From Clostridia bacterium (GTDB lineage: Bacteria > Bacillota_A > Clostridia > Christensenellales > Aristaeellaceae): 14,345 nucleotides of DNA. This document shows, piece by piece, positions 13,316 to 14,345 of the stretch (positions are counted from its first letter, which is position 1; each line of letters begins with the position of its first letter). Under the pieces are notes generated by a model that did no database searches, was not told the origin of the DNA, and saw only the letters and a list, made by a program, of their open reading frames with translations. A program made the translations under genes and the position numbers. The stretch lies in the NCBI GenBank assembly GCA_017481065.1, contig JAFUPT010000116.1:1-14345 (forward strand), given 5' to 3'.

Positions 13316-13343
13316 ATCATACACTTCAAAAGTTACGTTACAA
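13316..13343 (-). promoter_or_regulatory. promoter of the bmpA-nupOPQ operon
   Basis: Minus-strand TATGAT (13316-13321), a 16-base spacer and TTGTAA (13338-13343). The expected start is near 13309, with a leader of about 37 bases. The -35 lies inside the left arm and spacer of the inverted repeat at 13333-13357. Confidence 0.65.
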
Positions 13344-13357
13344 CGTATGTAACGTAA
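13333..13357. promoter_or_regulatory. operator-like inverted repeat over the bmpA promoter
   Basis: Perfect inverted repeat: TTACGTTACA (13333-13342), spacer ACGTA, TGTAACGTAA (13348-13357). No T-run follows, and it lies upstream of the coding region over the -35, so it is more likely a repressor or activator site than a terminator. I do not recognise the regulator; it does not match the CcpA cre pattern. Confidence 0.75.
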
Positions 13358-13492
13358 ATAATACGAACATTCCATTTTCAATTTCGGATTTTGTTCCGTT
13401 TTTCCCGCACTTCGTCCTTCGCATTTTCATTCAACATTCACCCTTTCCCGGTGTAGAAATGAAAAACCCCGCTGCGCCGCAGGGCAATCCAT

Positions 13493-13522
13493 AAAAAAAA
13501 GAGCCTGCATAAGCAGGCTCTT
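13493..13522 (-). terminator. terminator of the RbsB-like gene
   Basis: Stem AAGAGCCTGC/GCAGGCTCTT (13499-13508/13513-13522) with loop ATAA, followed on the minus strand by T8 (complement of 13493-13500). It is a textbook intrinsic terminator 23 bases after the stop codon. It separates this gene from the bmpA operon. The stretch 13273-13492 holds the bmpA leader, promoter and operator; I see no gene there. Confidence 0.92.
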
Positions 13523-13545
13523 GTGTGTCTGAATCAGACTGTGGA

Positions 13546-14345
13546 TTATTCGTAGAGGTTGGGAGCGATCTCAGGATTGTCCATGTTCTCTGCGGTGTAC
13601 CACTGGCAGCCAGTGTCAACATCTGCAACAGCTTCGCCGTTTACAGCTGCAACGCACAGCTCAACAACGTACTCGCCCATGGCCAGAGGAGCCTGGGTGA
13701 TAGCGCCAGCGAAGATGCCTTCACGGACAGCACCGAGGATAACTGCGCCGGAGTCGAAGCCAGCAGCGATGATGCCGTCAGCGCCGCAAACCTGCAGGTT
13801 CTCGTTAGCGGAAACGATAGCTTCTGCGGAGTGCTGGTTGGAGCCGTAGATGGCAACGGTGTCTTCCTTGGACAGGATGGTGTTGGCGTCGGTCAGGGAC
13901 AGCTCGGCGGTAACCTGAGCGGGAACCAGGGTCTCGATAACAACCTTGGCGTCGGCCTTGGATTCAACCTTTGCGTTGTCGCAGTAGAAGGTGTCGCCTT
14001 CCAGAGCAACTTCGCCGCACAGCTCGGCCATCTTGTCGATGAAGCCCAGGCCGCGCAGGGTTACGGACTCAGATACGTTGTCCTGAGCGATAACGCCGAT
14101 GCGGACGGTGCCTTCAGCTGCTGCGATCTTGTCAGCAACGAGCTTGTAAACTTCTTCAGCTGCAACTGCGCCAGCATTGTAGTTGTTGGTGGCAGCATTG
14201 GCCAGGATTGCGCCTTCGGGAGCACCGGGAACGCCGGAGTCGAAGCCGATGATCGGGATGCCAGCGGCCTGAGCGGCAGCGATGGGATCCAGCAGGGTTT
14301 CGGTGGACAGAGCGGCCAGACCGATTGCTGCGGGCTTTGCAGCGA
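13546..14345 (-). CDS. RbsB-type sugar ABC transporter substrate-binding protein (5' end beyond window)
   Basis: The frame is open to the right edge and gives 265 residues with no start in view, so roughly 60-100 N-terminal residues are missing. The fold is a type 1 periplasmic-binding protein (Peripla_BP_4), as in ribose and related sugar binders. Seen in order: PAAIGLAALSTETLLDPI, then AAGIPIIGFDSGV (hinge strand), NNYNAGAVAAEEVY, GVIAQDNVSESVTLRGLGF, VAIYGSNQHSAEA, GIIAAGFDSGAV and GAITQAPLAMGEYVVE. The C-terminus is natural, ending NLYE, and a strong terminator follows. Its own permease and ATPase are not in the window and, as it is the last gene of its transcript, should lie upstream (to the right). 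It uses many GCT/GCA and GTT codons compared with the GCC/GGC-rich genes to the left. The sugar is unknown. Confidence 0.88.
   Translation of the reverse strand, partial: AAKPAAIGLAALSTETLLDPIAAAQAAGIPIIGFDSGVPGAPEGAILANAATNNYNAGAVAAEEVYKLVADKIAAAEGTVRIGVIAQDNVSESVTLRGLGFIDKMAELCGEVALEGDTFYCDNAKVESKADAKVVIETLVPAQVTAELSLTDANTILSKEDTVAIYGSNQHSAEAIVSANENLQVCGADGIIAAGFDSGAVILGAVREGIFAGAITQAPLAMGEYVVELCVAAVNGEAVADVDTGCQWYTAENMDNPEIAPNLYE

Noticed and set aside
13457..13480. Second minus-strand hairpin (CCCTGC...GCAGCGGG followed by T5) downstream of the RbsB-like terminator
   Set aside because: The stem needs a bulge and is short. It may be a back-up terminator, but I could not support it as a separate feature.
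12529..13494. 321-residue open frame on the + strand opposite bmpA
   Set aside because: Antisense to the signal-peptide-bearing binding protein. It also runs through the promoter and operator of the operon, and it has no RBS.

Overview
The window looks like a chromosomal segment of an anaerobic, moderately GC-rich Bacillota, most likely a gut-type Clostridia. This is an inference from near-universal GGAGG ribosome binding sites, consensus sigma-A promoters, an oxygen-sensitive redox repertoire (rubrerythrin, a ferredoxin-thioredoxin-reductase-like protein, a [2Fe-2S]/ASKHA corrinoid activator) and the protein families present. No rRNA, tRNA, CRISPR array, transposase or phage gene was found. 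Most of the sequence is ordinary housekeeping and transport content. The unusual parts are small: structured intergenic repeats, overlapping regulatory signals and a few sequence oddities in proteins.

Left part (1-4200, + strand): palindrome-rich intergenic DNA carries the terminator of a gene outside the window. It is followed by an abutting pair, a COG3894/DUF4445 corrinoid-protein reductive activator and a DUF3786 protein, ending at a terminator. A LysR regulator follows with a perfect TTGACA-17-TATAAT promoter and a terminator that begins inside its stop codon. A second palindrome cluster, related to the one at the left edge, separates it from a convergent gene.

Middle (4200-8280): fucU (L-fucose mutarotase, -) is divergent from an 83-residue single-span membrane protein (+). 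That gene converges on a tRNA-dihydrouridine synthase (-), and one hairpin serves both ends. The dus gene is divergent from a stand-alone Smr-domain gene (+), which abuts tail-to-tail a short metal-dependent amidohydrolase (-). The amidohydrolase and the rubrerythrin gene fire from back-to-back promoters. Rubrerythrin is followed by a hairpin and then a small six-cysteine FTR-like protein. Together these two look like a thiol/peroxide-defence unit.

Right part (8280-14345, - strand): a BMP-family nucleoside-type ABC importer operon in the order binding protein, ATPase, permease, permease. A strong operator-like inverted repeat overlies its promoter, and a hairpin between the binding protein and the ATPase probably sets their relative expression. 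Beyond it lies the 3' part of a second substrate-binding protein of the ribose/RbsB type with its own terminator; its 5' end is outside the window.
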